A stretch of DNA of 64,000 bases from Dendrophyllia cribrosa (taxonomy: Eukaryota; Cnidaria; Anthozoa; Scleractinia; Dendrophylliidae), in contig JAJLRJ010000005.1 in NCBI GenBank assembly GCA_024195265.1, positions 21,786,355 through 21,850,354 of the forward strand. The letters are read 5' to 3'. Positions 11,771-26,222 of the stretch are shown one piece after another; position 1 is the stretch's first letter, and each line of letters begins with the position of its first letter. The position numbers and the translations under genes are program-made. A model generated the notes under the pieces. The model was not told the DNA's origin, ran no database searches, and worked only from the letters and a program-made list of their open reading frames with translations.

Positions 11771-12209
11771 TGTTAGCGCCAGGAATGTATTTTTTCTAGT
11801 TTTTCACGCTTCTACGTTTAGTTTTTCTTGTTCATTAGTTTCATTGTTATTTGCCCTTTGTTTTACTTGCTATGATTATTTTGCATATTGTATATATGCC
11901 GCTAGCATGTAAATTTCTGGTCAGTGTGGGTTTGTCAAGATCTCGAGTTTCTGTCCTGTTAGTTTGTTGCTTCGTCGGTTCATCGCTTTTCGTTTGCTTG
12001 TCACAATCGTCTTGTAAGTTTCTAGTTTATTCCTATTTTGCTGTTTTTCTGTGCTTTCCTTGCCAGTTGCTTAAGTTATCTTTTGTTTATTTCTGTATTT
12101 GTTAATTTCCTTTCAGTTACCGCACGCACTTAGTTGAAGTAACCCGTCTTCGGTTTGTTGAATTAAAATATGACCGGGTAGTTCGCGAGTAAAAGCCTTT
12201 GTGACTTCA
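11771..12209 (+). repeat. 5' LTR of the BEL/Pao element
   Basis: 439 bases from TGTTAGCGCC to GTGACTTCA. It should carry the promoter. The internal sequence just after it (12210-12251) must hold the primer-binding site, but I could not match a tRNA 3' end. Confidence 0.95.
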
Positions 12210-12251
12210 TCGTAAAAGACGATTACAGTTTCTTGGAAGCGATCGATCGTA

Positions 12252-15200
12252 ATGTCTACCGATGTTTTGGATGGAAATTCTGGAAACCTCCCCGTGGAGA
12301 ATGTTCAGCATGTGCGTTCGAGTTCCCGTGTTCGTAAGCCCAATTTAACTTTGGATCAAGACGGAATCCGAATGGAGCGACTTCGAAAGCTCAGAAGGGA
12401 AAGAGGAGGAGTGCTTTCGGCTGTGACCGCCAAGCGCCGAGAGATCGACAATCTTTTGACCGACGCGAGCAACTTAGAGCCCGTAAAAGTCAAGTTGGCC
12501 GAAATCACATTACTGTTTCGTAAATTTGTGGATACGCATGATGCTTATGTTGCCGAATTGGTGGACGAAGTTCAAAGGGAAGAGTCAGAGGTCTACTTCA
12601 CCGAAATTGAGGCAAGCATGACCTTTTTCTGTGAAACAGTTAACGACTGGCTTCGTATAACGGAGGCTACCCTTCATGATTTGCAAATAACCCCTAACGA
12701 CAGCGTTTCTCAAGTTGGTTCTAAGGCTCGGCCCAAACCTAAACGTTCAAGCACCGGCACTACGGCTACTAGAGCAAGTTCTATCTCTGCTGCCAGAGCT
12801 AAAGAAGCGGCAAGGATCGCGGAATTACAAGCCGAAGTTCAAGCTTTGAAACAGCGACAAGTGCTTAACGAAACGGAGCTCAACCTAAAAAGGCAAGAGT
12901 ACGACTTACGGTGGAAGAAAGAAGAACTCGAACTTGAAACAGAGTACGCAAAGGCCGTGGCTAGGGAAGATGCATATGCCCAAGCGGAGGCGGGACATTT
13001 TGCATCCAGTGATTTGACTAGCCAACCCCGTTTTCGTGTTTCACCTGCGGTATCTAACTTAAGGGGCGCGACCGGCAGTACAAAACGTCAACCTCCTCAG
13101 AAGCCTCCATCTGTTAAGGAAAGTTCCACTCTTCAGAATCATCAATCTGTTAAAGAAAGTTACAAACAAAACGACATAAGCAGCTCAAGTTCGGACTCCA
13201 CAAAGTCGGATCTTAGCGACCAGGCTCATCAGATCCTCGTACAGCAAAATCGGGTGATGGAGGAGTTCGTTAATCAGCAACAGAAGAACACATTACCCAG
13301 ACGACAAGTACCTGTATTCGATGGAGATCCCCTTAAATATTGTACATTCATGCGCGCCTTTGAAACCGTAATTGAGGCGAATGAACGTGACTATGCCGGA
13401 AGACTCTATTACCTCGAGCAGCACACGACTGGAAGAGCCCAGGAGATGGTTCGCAGCTGCATGTACTTGGAGCCGGAGACAGGTTACCGCAAAGCCAAGA
13501 AACTATTGGAAGCCAGATTCGGTCAGAAACACAACATTGCAATGGCATACATTGATCAAGTAACTAATGGTCCCAACATCAGAGCTGAGGATGCGGAGTG
13601 TCTGGAAGGATTTTCCATTCTTCTGTCGAGTTGCACGAACACCCTCAAAGCTATTGGTTACCTGAACAAAATCGAAGGACCAGACAATATGAGGAAGATA
13701 ATTGAGAGGCTACCCCCAAAACTGCAAATCAGCTGGCGAGACACCGCCGATCGTATACTTAATAAAGAAGGGAGAGAAGTCTGCATCGAAGACATTTCAC
13801 TGTTTGTCGAAGAGAAGTCACGTGCTTTGAACAACCCGATCTTCGGAAAGCTTCCATGCTTTGGGAATAATAACAAGAACGTCAAGAAAAGGAGGACGAA
13901 ACCGAAAACCGATAAACCTGGTCCCTTAGATCTGAGTAACTTCTCTACCCTTTCCGAGAAGAAACCCGCCAAACAAGTCGGGCCTGGTGACACAAAAGCA
14001 GACGACCACTCCAATAAGAACTGTTTGCTTTGCAGTGGGGGACACAATCTGACAGACTGCCCTAGTTTCGCCAAAGTGCCTGTTCGGGAACGTTTTGATT
14101 TCGTAATGAAGCAGAGATTGTGCTTCTCTTGCCTGAGAGGAGGCCATCAATCGAGGGGATGCTACAAGAAGAAGCCATGTGCACGTTGCCATGGAAGACA
14201 TGCCACTGTAATGCACGTAGATCCATTGGACGACAAGCATGAGCAGTCTAGACCTGATGATGTTAGCGAAGCACCTGTCGACCAGAATACAGCCCAGCGT
14301 AAGGTCGACCAGAACAGCGCCCAGCCGATAAACACTGCGCCGAGCGGCAGTGAACACTTTTGTGGTGTCACAACAATGGAAGGTCCTCTAACTGCATTAC
14401 CCATTGTTCCAGTGAAGATCAAAGTCAGAGGGAATCCGTCTTGTATCGAGACTTACGCACTCTTAGACACAGGCTCCAATTCCACCTTCTGTTCAACCAG
14501 CCTATTGGATCGCCTCGGTTTACACGGCAAGAAGATAAGACTAAAGTTGACAACCTTGGGAAGGAGTGAAGCCATGGACAGCATTGTTGTGAACGGCTTA
14601 GAGGTGTCTGATCTAGACGAGAACGCGGTCATCCCCCTGCGCGAGGTATTTTCTAGACCGGCTATGCCCGTAACGAAGGATGAAATACCGAAACAAGATG
14701 ATGTGGATCGATGGCCTCACCTTAAAGGTTATGTGCACCTTCCAGAGCTGGATTCTCAAGTCGACTTGTTAATTGGCTCAGACGTTCCTGAAGCTTTGCA
14801 ACCAAGAGAAGTCATCCCTGCCACTGGCGGAGGTCCGTACGCCACTAAAGTCGACCTCGGTTGGGTCATAAATGGACCAACTGGAAGGAAATCGAAGTAT
14901 GTTCCGTCTTCCTGCTATTTGGTTAAGACCACAGAGGTCCATCCAATGTGTGTGGCTTGTGCTGATTTCGCGGACGCGTCACTCACCGATGACATAGGGT
15001 TGTCCTGTGATGATTTAAAGTTCATGAACATTGTACAGGATTCAATTACACTGTGTGAGGATGGACATTACCAAGTTTCTTTGCCGTTACGTAATCCGCG
15101 CTTGCAGATGCCAGTAAACAGATGCCAAGCCGAACGCAGAGCTCTTAGTCTCAAGCGCAAACTCAGCAAAGATGTCCAGTTTCAAGAAGACTATGTTGCC

Positions 15201-18200
15201 TTTCTTGAGGACGTTATCAAAGAAGGTTTCGCAGAGAAGGTTCCCCCGGACGACTTAGGGCGAGCAGACGGCAAGGTCTGGTATATTCCCCATCATGGAG
15301 TGTATCATCAAAGGAAACCGGATAAGATTCGGGTTGTTTTCGATTGCTCCGCGCAGCTTCAAGGAACTTCTCTAAATAAAGAATTGCTCCAAGGACCCGA
15401 CTTAACCAATAATTTGATCGGCGTGCTACTTCGTTTCCGCCAGGACCCGGTGGCCGTTATGGGGGACGTGCAAGCTATGTTTCATCAAGTGCGCGTTCCT
15501 GTAGCAGATCGTGACCTCCTGCGGTTTCTTTGGTGGCCTAATGGAAATCTCGCTAAAGAGTTGGAGGAGTACCGGATGACTGTGCATCTGTTCGGAGCAG
15601 TGTCGTCACCTAGTTGTGCCAACTTTGCCATGCGTCGAAATGCCGAAGATCACCAGCACGAGTTCCCCCCGGATGTTGTCTCGACCGTCATGAGGAATTT
15701 CTACGTTGATGACTGTTTAAAATCTTTGCCATTGAGCAGTGTAGCGATTAAGCACGTGGATGACCTACGTAACCTGATGATGAAAGGAGGCTTCAATTTG
15801 ACAAAATGGGTCAGTAGCGATCGAAAGGTCTTAGAGTCAATACCCGTCGAAGCTAGAGCCAAGGGCACCAAAGAGCTGGACCTTACTTATGACGCGCTTC
15901 CCACTGAGAGGGCTTTGGGTGTATCATGGTTCGTGGAAACTGACAAATTTGGTTTCAAAGTGTTCGCCAAGGAGCGACCGTGTACCAGGCGTGGTATACT
16001 TTCCGTGGTCAGTTCGGTGTATGATCCACTGGGAATGGCAGCGCCTTTCATTCTTCCCGCGAAGCTCCTCTTACAAGACTTGTGCAGAAAAGGCCTAGGC
16101 TGGGATGATGAAGTTCCAAACAATCACTTGGCTCGTTGGCGAACGTGGCTCAAAGATTTGCCGAAGCTTTCCCAGATCACAGTTGAGAGATGTGTTAAGC
16201 CCACGTGCACCAATTCCGGAGGCATAGTGTCATGTCAGATCCACCACTTCTGTGACGCCTCTCAATTAGCTTATGGAGCAGTTTCCTATCTTCGCCTTGT
16301 TGATATATATGACCAGATTTACTGCTCTTTTCTGATTGGGAAGTCCCGTCTCGCTCCGTTAAAGCAAATGACTATCCCGAGATTGGAGTTATCAGCTGCC
16401 ACTGTATCAATTCGACTGAACAAGATTTTGAAGAAGGAGTTAGAGATACCGGTCGATACCATCACCTTTTGGACTGATAGCATGACTGTGATACGCTACA
16501 TTGAAAATGAGTCCAAGCGTTTTCATACTTATGTCGCCAACCGTGTTGCCTTTATTAGAGAAGATTCCAACCCGTCGCAGTGGAGATACATTGATACCAA
16601 GTCTAATCCCGCTGACGATGCGTCACGAGGTGTTACTGCAGACTCTTTCATTCAGAACGATCGTTGGATAAAGGGGCCGGATTTCCTTCTGAAGCCAGAG
16701 CCTGAATGGAAAGTGTGTCCTCAACCTAAGACAGAATTGGCTGATGAGGACCCTGAGGTGAAACGAGAACCAAAGTCGTTCGCTGTCCATATCAGTAAGA
16801 AGTACTCAACCTTCATTCTTATGGTCCAACGATTCTCATCCTGGATTAAGCTGTTGAAGTTCATCGCGCTATGTCTCCGCTGTCAAACAAGATTTCTCAC
16901 AAGGAAAAGACAGTCAAACCAAGACGTCCAGAGAAGTTTTGAAGCACTCAGTTTTAAATCGGTGACCTGCCCAGAGTTGGATCGCGCAGAAACAGAGATT
17001 ATCAAGTTCGACCAGAGACACGTCTTTGCAGAAGAAATTGAAGCCGTCAAGGAAGGAAGCTGCGTGAAGAAATCAAGTGCTCTTGTAAAATTGGACCCAA
17101 TCTTAGTGGATGGTCTTCTTCGTGTCGGCGGAAGGCTAAGCAGGGCTCCTCTACCCGATGAATCTAGGCATCAAATAATCATCTCCAAGGAATCTCCTCT
17201 CGCTCCGTTGCTCGTCAACTTCTTTCACGCGAAGAGTGGTCACTCTGGTAGAGAATACGTATTAGCTCTCCTGCGCGAAAGGTTTTGGTTAATCCGAGCC
17301 AACACGACCGTACGTAGCGTCCTCTCGTCCTGCTTTGACTGTAAACGGCGTCAAAGACCTGTCGGAGAACAGAAGATGGCAGATTTACCACGCCCTCGGG
17401 TCACTCCAGATCAGCCCCCCTTTACGTGTGTTGGGATAGATTATTTTGGTCCCTTTCTCGTTCGTCAAAAAAGAAGTCTGGTAAAGAGATACGGAGCCAT
17501 CTTCACTTGTTTGGCTGTGCGAGCTGTCCATCTAGAAATTTCGCACTCGTTGGACACTGATTCATTCATCCTAGCCCTTAGACGTTTTATCGCCCGCAGA
17601 GGTCAGGTAAAGGAAATTCGTTCTGACAACGGCACAAACTTCAAGGGAGCTGAAAAGGAGCTTCGTGACACGATCGCTGATTGGAATCAATCTAAGATCC
17701 ACGACGTCCTTCTGCAGAGAGGCATAATATGGTTTTTCAATCCACCAGCAGCTTCTCATCATGGTGGTGTATGGGAAAGGCTTATCAGGTCTACTCGCAA
17801 GATTCTGGGAGGTCTCGTTAAAGAGCAAATCCTCGACGATGAGAGCCTCCAAACCTTAATGTGTGAAGCCGAGTGCATCATCAATGGAAGGCCATTAACA
17901 AAGGTCTCCGATGATCCGAACGACTTGGAACCTTTGACACCAAACCATCTTCTGTTACTTCGCCACGACACATCTCTTCCACCTGGCCTTTTCGTAAAGA
18001 GCGACATCTATTCAAGAAGAAGATGGCGTCAAGTGCAATATTTAGCAGATCTTTTCTGGAGGCGCTGGAAAAAGGAATATTTGCCTTTGCTGCAAGAGCG
18101 TCAGAAGTGGTTTCGACCAAGGAAGAATTTTGCTGTTGGAGACACTGTTATCGTGGTTGACGAGTCTACGCCAAGGAACTTGTGGCCAATTGGCCGAATT

Positions 18201-18335
18201 ACAGAGGTCTTTCCAGACAAGCAGGGTTTTGTGCGCCGCGTGAAGGTCAAAACCAAAACCTCTATCTTGGAGCGTCCTATTAACAAGCTGTGTTTACTGG
18301 AATCAATTGAACAATTAGAAGCAAAAGTACTTTGA
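12252..18335 (+). CDS. Gag-Pol polyprotein of a BEL/Pao retrotransposon, 2027 aa
   Basis: A single frame from ATG to TGA. A coiled-coil stretch spans about residues 183-247. A DUF1759-type Gag region (VPVFDGDP, then the helical capsid-like part) covers about 345-490. Zinc knuckles follow: CX2CX3HX4C near 591 and CX2CX4HX4C near 624, plus a third Cys/His cluster near 643. The aspartic protease (DUF1758 type) has LLDTGSNS with D739. Reverse transcriptase has VMGDVQAMF (D1072) and YVDD at 1151-1154. RNase H has CDAS D1335, E1379 and D1409. Integrase has an HHCC zinc region at about 1659-1698 and a catalytic D1730, D1792, E1842. A DUF5641-like C-terminal domain lies at about 1925-2015. All catalytic residues are present and no stop interrupts them. 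The protein would package, reverse transcribe and integrate the element RNA. Confidence 0.97.
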   Translation: MSTDVLDGNSGNLPVENVQHVRSSSRVRKPNLTLDQDGIRMERLRKLRRERGGVLSAVTAKRREIDNLLTDASNLEPVKVKLAEITLLFRKFVDTHDAYVAELVDEVQREESEVYFTEIEASMTFFCETVNDWLRITEATLHDLQITPNDSVSQVGSKARPKPKRSSTGTTATRASSISAARAKEAARIAELQAEVQALKQRQVLNETELNLKRQEYDLRWKKEELELETEYAKAVAREDAYAQAEAGHFASSDLTSQPRFRVSPAVSNLRGATGSTKRQPPQKPPSVKESSTLQNHQSVKESYKQNDISSSSSDSTKSDLSDQAHQILVQQNRVMEEFVNQQQKNTLPRRQVPVFDGDPLKYCTFMRAFETVIEANERDYAGRLYYLEQHTTGRAQEMVRSCMYLEPETGYRKAKKLLEARFGQKHNIAMAYIDQVTNGPNIRAEDAECLEGFSILLSSCTNTLKAIGYLNKIEGPDNMRKIIERLPPKLQISWRDTADRILNKEGREVCIEDISLFVEEKSRALNNPIFGKLPCFGNNNKNVKKRRTKPKTDKPGPLDLSNFSTLSEKKPAKQVGPGDTKADDHSNKNCLLCSGGHNLTDCPSFAKVPVRERFDFVMKQRLCFSCLRGGHQSRGCYKKKPCARCHGRHATVMHVDPLDDKHEQSRPDDVSEAPVDQNTAQRKVDQNSAQPINTAPSGSEHFCGVTTMEGPLTALPIVPVKIKVRGNPSCIETYALLDTGSNSTFCSTSLLDRLGLHGKKIRLKLTTLGRSEAMDSIVVNGLEVSDLDENAVIPLREVFSRPAMPVTKDEIPKQDDVDRWPHLKGYVHLPELDSQVDLLIGSDVPEALQPREVIPATGGGPYATKVDLGWVINGPTGRKSKYVPSSCYLVKTTEVHPMCVACADFADASLTDDIGLSCDDLKFMNIVQDSITLCEDGHYQVSLPLRNPRLQMPVNRCQAERRALSLKRKLSKDVQFQEDYVAFLEDVIKEGFAEKVPPDDLGRADGKVWYIPHHGVYHQRKPDKIRVVFDCSAQLQGTSLNKELLQGPDLTNNLIGVLLRFRQDPVAVMGDVQAMFHQVRVPVADRDLLRFLWWPNGNLAKELEEYRMTVHLFGAVSSPSCANFAMRRNAEDHQHEFPPDVVSTVMRNFYVDDCLKSLPLSSVAIKHVDDLRNLMMKGGFNLTKWVSSDRKVLESIPVEARAKGTKELDLTYDALPTERALGVSWFVETDKFGFKVFAKERPCTRRGILSVVSSVYDPLGMAAPFILPAKLLLQDLCRKGLGWDDEVPNNHLARWRTWLKDLPKLSQITVERCVKPTCTNSGGIVSCQIHHFCDASQLAYGAVSYLRLVDIYDQIYCSFLIGKSRLAPLKQMTIPRLELSAATVSIRLNKILKKELEIPVDTITFWTDSMTVIRYIENESKRFHTYVANRVAFIREDSNPSQWRYIDTKSNPADDASRGVTADSFIQNDRWIKGPDFLLKPEPEWKVCPQPKTELADEDPEVKREPKSFAVHISKKYSTFILMVQRFSSWIKLLKFIALCLRCQTRFLTRKRQSNQDVQRSFEALSFKSVTCPELDRAETEIIKFDQRHVFAEEIEAVKEGSCVKKSSALVKLDPILVDGLLRVGGRLSRAPLPDESRHQIIISKESPLAPLLVNFFHAKSGHSGREYVLALLRERFWLIRANTTVRSVLSSCFDCKRRQRPVGEQKMADLPRPRVTPDQPPFTCVGIDYFGPFLVRQKRSLVKRYGAIFTCLAVRAVHLEISHSLDTDSFILALRRFIARRGQVKEIRSDNGTNFKGAEKELRDTIADWNQSKIHDVLLQRGIIWFFNPPAASHHGGVWERLIRSTRKILGGLVKEQILDDESLQTLMCEAECIINGRPLTKVSDDPNDLEPLTPNHLLLLRHDTSLPPGLFVKSDIYSRRRWRQVQYLADLFWRRWKKEYLPLLQERQKWFRPRKNFAVGDTVIVVDESTPRNLWPIGRITEVFPDKQGFVRRVKVKTKTSILERPINKLCLLESIEQLEAKVL

Positions 18336-18575
18336 TTTGTTTACTGCTACGGAGAGTTAAAGAGACTTATGCGTGACTGTTCATTGAATGAATTTGCGTT
18401 CTTTTGAATGAGAACAATTTCAAGTGACACTTAGAGAGTACTTAATTAAAAGGCCGCTTGGCCTAAGTGACAATCACTTAAGAAGCCGAAGTTAATTGTT
18501 TAAGTTCGTTTTTCCTGGACTATTCAAGATGTTATGTAAATACAAGTTCCATACTTTGTATTTAAGGGGCCGGAA
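18336..18575 (+). other. 3' untranslated part of the BEL/Pao element
   Basis: 240 bases between the Gag-Pol stop and the right LTR with no further frame. It ends in the purine-rich tract AAGGGGCCGGAA that probably primes plus-strand synthesis. Confidence 0.6.
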
Positions 18576-19014
18576 TGTTAGCGCCAGGAATGTATTTTTT
18601 CTAGTTTTTCACGCTTCTACGTTTAGTTTTTCTTGTTCATTAGTTTCATTGTTATTTGCCCTTTGTTTTACTTGCTATGATTATTTTGCATATTGTATAT
18701 ATGCCGCTAGCATGTAAATTTCTGGTCAGTGTGGGTTTGTCAAGATCTCGAGTTTCTGTCCTGTTAGTTTGTTGCTTCGTCGGTTCATCGCTTTTCGTTT
18801 GCTTGTCACAATCGTCTTGTAAGTTTCTAGTTTATTCCTATTTTGCTGTTTTTCTGTGCTTTCCTTGCCAGTTGCTTAAGTTATCTTTTGTTTATTTCTG
18901 TATTTGTTAATTTCCTTTCAGTTACCGCACGCACTTAGTTGAAGTAACCCGTCTTCGGTTTGTTGAATTAAAATATGACCGGGTAGTTCGCGAGTAAAAG
19001 CCTTTGTGACTTCA
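18576..19014 (+). repeat. 3' LTR of the BEL/Pao element
   Basis: 439 bases, the same length as the 5' LTR. I saw no difference between them by eye, including the ends TGTTAGCGCC and GTGACTTCA. The 5-base duplication ATTAG follows directly. Confidence 0.95.
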
Positions 19015-19450
19015 ATTAGAACGAGAGGCTGTAGCTCGGCCCGAGCAACGAATAAGAGCAAAAAAATTCACTGCTAAGCTAAAACTAGGACTGAATTTTG
19101 CTGTCAATGTTGAATTTTGGGTTTGCCATGATGATTTGAATTAAAAAAACTAAAGGCAAAAACGTGATTTTTGTTGTTTTTTTATGACGTTAAAAACGGT
19201 CATTTTTGTTATTGTCCAAATTCAAACGCTGATATTCTGCAAAAATCGCTAACTTTTTTGTGTTTATTGGGTATCTCAATTTGAAGGACTTTCTAGTCAA
19301 TGCTTACAACTGATGGTTAAGGCAATGTTCGCGCGATTGAGAAAGTTGCAATTTTTTAAAGCAGTGGAGTATTGTACGGCCGGTTTTGGCCGGCAAGGCC
19401 GTCAATGGGTTAACAATAACCTTGCCCAGACGATCGTGTCTAAACGTACA

Positions 19451-19546
19451 CACGAGTGACCACGAGTGACCACGAGTGACCACGAATGACCACGAGTGAC
19501 CACGAGTGACCACGAATGACCACGAGTGACCACGAGTGACCACGAG
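19451..19546. repeat. 10-bp tandem repeat CACGAGTGAC, about 9-10 copies
   Basis: Near-perfect decamers, a few with CACGAATGAC. An inverted array of the same decamer lies at 21583-21665. Confidence 0.9.
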
Positions 19547-20811
19547 TAAGAATTCATCAAAATATTTTCCTGACATCATAATGACGTCATTTTATTAAAT
19601 AAACGCTATTTAACCATAATCGCGGATTACTATTTTAAACGCTCCCTAAAGTATTAAAAGTCCCAAAGAAAGAAAACCCACTAGGGGTCCCGACCATTTG
19701 ACTTTTGAGGAGGGGAGGGGTGGGGGTGTTTGGCCAAAAAGACATTTCCAAGCCGTCTAATGTGATCGAATGTTTTACTAAATTCTTGGTTAAAATATAA
19801 GACCATAAACTCCATGCAAGAATTTTTTCACTTCAAGTCTGTTTGCAAGATATTTTGATATATATATTTTTGAAATCAACCAACTCCCCCCCACCCGTTC
19901 TTATTTGTACCAAAAGGGAAGATTGATGTTTTCGGTTTGCCTTAATTCCTCAGCTAACCTCTCTCTCGGTCATTCAAGATCCAAACATCACTAGCCTGCG
20001 GGAGTAGGCGCTTCTTTGGTTCATTTTTTTTATTCAAAAGGCGTCAGCTTTCGAAGGCTAAAATAACACTGTTGTACCACAGGTAAATCGTCTGGCTCCG
20101 CTAACAATCGTTTACAGGTTAATCTGACTGACTCCGTTACAAAGGTGTAGCAGTACAGGGATTAAAATCAACTAAATTTGCGAAGAAGAGGGACCACAAA
20201 TAAACTGTCAAGAGGGTATTAAGTCGCTCTCGTACACACATAAAACCGCGGCAGTAAATGAAAGGCGCAACGACTACAAATGCAATGTATTGGTCGTGCA
20301 CGAAAATATTTGGCTCATTTGAATAGCGTGGGAAATTCAACGGGAGTCGTTATACCGACACACGGAAAACTGTACGTTTTTACTTAAAATCGAAATAAAA
20401 AACATTTAGTTATGACACAAATTTTATTTCACTAATTTTTTCAGACTTCAATACATATGTTTGTAATTTACCCTCTTCCAGCAAGATGTAAAGCAACATA
20501 TAGTTCATTGTAATATGCTACGGTTTTTTTTTAATTTTAGGGGAACAGCTGACTGTGTACTGCTGGAATATTCAATATTTCCTTATTTCGTCAGAAAATG
20601 GACCCGAATCCGGAAGGATAGGGGCGGGCCGGGAGGTGAAAAAAGAGAAAGCGGAAAGCGCAGAGATACAAAACGGGATGAACAAGATAATAAATGTGAC
20701 GGCGAAGGCACAGGGAGGCATATTCAAGTCAAAAAAAGAGCAAAAGAGGTGCGGGAACAGGAAACCGGGATAAAAGAGTACAGGTGGTGGGAAGATTACA
20801 CCACCCATACC

Positions 20812-20840
20812 CCTCTCCCCCCCCCCCCCCCCCCTCCCCA
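20812..20840. repeat. Poly-C tract
   Basis: C-run interrupted by a few T, immediately before the SINE-like segment. Its exact length is likely to be unreliable in the assembly. Confidence 0.8.
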
Positions 20841-20849
20841 GGAACTGGG

Positions 20850-20990
20850 ATTAAAGCATTGATTGCACCGGTATCGCAAGGTCATGGGTTCGAATCCCGT
20901 TCAAGCCTGAATTTTTTCAGGTTGCGTTTTCAACTGCCTAAGGCGGGGGTAAACCTGAATTTTAATAAAATTTTAAGAGGTTTTAAGAAG
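20850..20990 (+). mobile_element. tRNA-derived SINE fragment
   Basis: GGTTCGAATCC at about 20888 is a perfect Pol III B-box in a T-arm-like context (CATGGGTTCGAATCCCG). A pyrimidine-rich segment and a GCCTGAATTTTTTCAGG small hairpin follow. No A-box or full cloverleaf could be built upstream, so this is not a functional tRNA gene. Confidence 0.45.
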
Positions 20991-21582
20991 GGATGGGAGA
21001 AAGAAAACGATTTTTGGAACACCAACAGACAGTCGATACCCACGTAAGAGCGCTCCAGGTTGCTAGTGGACTAACTTGGTATCCGTCTATTAATTATTAA
21101 CTACAAATTTTAATTTTAAAACTTCACTAAATCTTCAACATTTCTTATTTCTCTAAATTTTACCAATCCTTTGAGAAAAACTATTTCCTCCCAAACATAC
21201 CCAAAAATCAGCCAAAAATTTACAAAACACCCCATAACATAGGTTTATGTTTTAAGCATAGAGGTTTTGGATTGCTTGAAACGTGAACGAGATATTTCCA
21301 TTAAAGCCATGTCAAGTGGCGGAAAAGTGGCGTTTAGGTTAAGTCCCGCCTTAAGTTGAAAGCACACTGCTACGATCATAAAATTTCACTAATGTTTATC
21401 CGCAGTTCACATAATATATGATTTTCATATATTCATATTCATATAATGGTAAATTATTTAATTATTTATATGTTTTAGCCTCCGGGAGTGGTTTATTTAT
21501 GGTTAAACAGCGTTTATTAACTTTATTTGATAAAATGAAGTAATTATGATGTCAGGAAAATATATTGATGAATTCTTACTCG

Positions 21583-21665
21583 TGGTCACTCGTGGTCACT
21601 CGTGGTTACTCGTGGTCATTCGTGGTCACTCGTGGTCATTCGTGGTCACTCGTGGTCACTCGTGT
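21583..21665. repeat. 10-bp tandem repeat GTCACTCGTG, inverted partner array
   Basis: Same decamer as at 19451-19546 on the other strand, about 8 copies with single-base variants (GTTACTCGTG, GTCATTCGTG). Confidence 0.9.
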
Positions 21666-21699
21666 GTACTTTTAGACACGATCTGCCCAGACTCTTACA

Positions 21700-22304
21700 G
21701 CCATGCTCCGTCACGCGTGACCAGTATTTTTGAAAAGTTGAATTCTTCATTTTCGAATTGCCCATATCCCATATTAAATACACTTTGTTTGCCCCCCAAA
21801 TTTTGCATAAATTATTTTTTCGAAATGCTCTTGGGAATATGCAGTCCTCCACATACATACACCTGTATATTCTTTACTGAGATCAAAACCATATGCATGC
21901 CTTGACCAGGATTCGAACCGGTGAGCAAAGGATTAAATTTGTATACAGGAAGTCCAAATTGTAACGTCAGTCCGGAAATCCAAATTTGTATGCAGGAAGT
22001 CCAAATTTAGACGTCAGTCCGGAAATCCAAATTTACATGCAGGAAGTCCAAATTGCTGGGTGCTTATTAAATATGCAGAAATCCAAAGGAAGTCCGTAAG
22101 TCCTATTTAAGATTCTCTGGCGACGTGTGTTAGTGGAACATTTTGCCTGCTTTCGTGCGGTTCAACAGCAAAGCTGACCGTTGCAACGCTGCCTCAAACA
22201 CGTCGTGCTTTCCCTTCGCGAGCTCTTCGTTCGTGTAGGACAAGTTTTTAACTTTCTGTATTTGGTGAGTATAATTTGTACTGCTTTGCTACCGTGTCAC
22301 TTAA
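21700..22304. repeat. Non-coding stretch with about 51-bp tandem repeat (21936-22060)
   Basis: The unit GGAAGTCCAAATT-GACGTCAGTCCGGAAATCCAAATTT is repeated about 2.5 times. Just before it, a reversed B-box-like AGGATTCGAACCGG at 21909 suggests an old SINE on the minus strand. Nothing else recognised. Confidence 0.6.
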
Positions 22305-26218
<3,914 letters not shown>

Positions 26219-26222
26219 TTAA

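Larger units (their letters stand above)
11771..19014 (+). mobile_element. Full-length BEL/Pao LTR retrotransposon
   Basis: A 7244-base element bounded by two 439-base LTRs in direct orientation that look identical by eye. ATTAG is duplicated at 11766-11770 and 19015-19019. LTRs begin TG and end CA. One uninterrupted Gag-Pol frame fills 12252-18335, and a short purine-rich tract AAGGGGCCGGAA (18564-18575) precedes the right LTR. Everything needed for a recent autonomous insertion is visible. No envelope frame is present. Confidence 0.95.
11170..19409. mobile_element. TTAA-flanked element, interrupted by the BEL/Pao insertion
   Basis: TTAA at 11166-11169 is followed by CCCATTGACGCCC. At the other side GGCCGTCAATGGG ends at 19409 and is followed by TTAA (19410-19413). 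Removing the retrotransposon leaves about 1.0 kb. A TTAA duplication fits piggyBac or Kolobok-type transposition. The TIR is only about 13 bases, so the pairing is suggestive rather than certain. Confidence 0.5.
19429..21684. mobile_element. Inverted-repeat element with 10-bp satellites in both arms
   Basis: The left arm runs GATCGTGTCTAAACGTACAC, then a CACGAGTGAC array, then a block with CCTGACATCATAA and a TAAACGC motif. The right arm is the reverse: GTTTATTA, TTATGATGTCAGG, the array, GTACTTTTAGACACGATC. Arms are about 190 bases. The interior has no recognisable transposase and contains a poly-C tract and a tRNA-like SINE fragment. Confidence 0.7.

Noticed and set aside
11604..12105. Hydrophobic open frames in the 5' LTR, duplicated in the 3' LTR
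   Set aside because: T-rich LTR sequence; identical copies are due to the LTR duplication and not to genes.
20850..20920. tRNA gene on the plus strand
   Set aside because: A good T-arm but no acceptor stem, D-arm or A-box; better explained as a SINE fragment.
19451..21665. CRISPR-like array
   Set aside because: The decamer repeats have no spacers and the window is eukaryotic.
21900..21930. tRNA gene on the minus strand
   Set aside because: Only a B-box-like AGGATTCGAACCGG is present; the T-stem does not pair properly and no cloverleaf can be built.
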